DNA of 14,898 bases from Tepidisphaeraceae bacterium (GTDB lineage Bacteria; Planctomycetota; Phycisphaerae; Tepidisphaerales; Tepidisphaeraceae): positions 1 to 14,898 of the forward strand of contig JANWHF010000246.1 of NCBI GenBank assembly GCA_025450555.1, given 5' to 3'. Numbering within the stretch: the stretch's first letter is position 1; the number at the start of each line of letters is the position of its first letter. Below are positions 14,772 through 14,898 of the stretch, in pieces. A model generated the notes under the pieces. That model ran no database searches, had not been told where the DNA came from, and saw only the letters and a program-made list of their open reading frames with translations. The translations under genes and the position numbers were made by a program.

Positions 14772-14871
14772 CCCTCTCCCGGTACTCCGGGGGAGGGTCA
14801 GGGTCGGGGCCTTCAGTGAGCTTGCGATCCCCCTCCCCAGCCCTCTCCCGGCGTACCGGGGGCGGGGGGAG
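14772..14871. repeat. Inverted pair of GC-rich palindromic repeats
   Basis: Copy one (14772-14809) has a hairpin CCCTCTCCCGG-tact-CCGGGGGAGGG followed by a G-rich arm (GGTCAGGGTCGGGG). Copy two (14829-14871) is the same element in the opposite orientation: a C-rich arm (CCCCCTCCCCAG), then CCCTCTCCCGG-cgta-CCGGG and a G-rich tail. The two are imperfect inverted copies about 38-43 bases long with a 19-base spacer, which is the arrangement of a REP pair or small non-coding mobile element. They lie upstream of yidD. No transposase is present in the window. Confidence 0.65.
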
Positions 14872-14898
14872 AAGAGCCTCCGACGTTTTTCTCACGCA

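Noticed and set aside
1..14898. CRISPR arrays, phage genes, transposases, toxin-antitoxin or defence genes
   Set aside because: Looked for in all regions; no regularly spaced direct repeats and no matching protein families were seen.

Overview
The window looks like ordinary chromosomal DNA from a diderm bacterium, most likely a planctomycete and plausibly of the Phycisphaerae type. This is an inference from several traits: moderate-to-high GC, a Kdo transferase (so a lipid A-type outer membrane), a YdjY-domain secreted protein and a PilZ protein of planctomycete character, GC-rich dispersed palindromes, and start sites that often lack a good Shine-Dalgarno sequence. No rRNA, phage, transposase, CRISPR or recognisable defence genes are visible, and nothing suggests recent transfer of the protein-coding genes.

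Layout. At the left (263-1216, minus) is a sigma-70 family factor followed by a rho-independent terminator. A divergent intergenic region (1217-1560) separates it from nadD (NAD synthesis) and waaA/kdtA (Kdo transfer to lipid A), both plus strand. Converging on waaA is a minus-strand group of three genes: a PilZ-like protein, a secreted YdjY-domain protein with a C-terminal coiled coil, and a SAM-dependent methyltransferase. A second divergent region (5782-6086) leads into a four-gene plus-strand operon. It encodes an ABC ATPase, a membrane-anchored solute-binding protein, a 105-residue protein of unknown function, and a permease with two fused transport domains. Each junction in this operon overlaps by 4-8 bases, so translational coupling is likely. 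A REP-like palindrome separates it from a lipoprotein peptidyl-prolyl isomerase gene and then a tRNA-Thr(CGT) gene. Facing these on the minus strand are a GH97-family glycosidase gene and, upstream of it, yidD. The window ends in an inverted pair of GC-rich palindromic repeats.

How the parts relate. Most genes bear on the cell envelope: lipid A core assembly (waaA), folding of exported proteins (PPIase lipoprotein), membrane protein insertion (yidD), uptake (ABC operon) and extracytoplasmic polysaccharide breakdown (GH97). They sit in separate short transcription units rather than one pathway cluster. I see no convincing new multi-gene system. The best candidate for something undescribed is the ABC operon, because of its conserved-looking small gene wedged between the binding-protein and permease genes and its unusually long, anchored binding protein. 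The sigma factor, which lacks the usual region 2.3 tryptophan pair, is the second.
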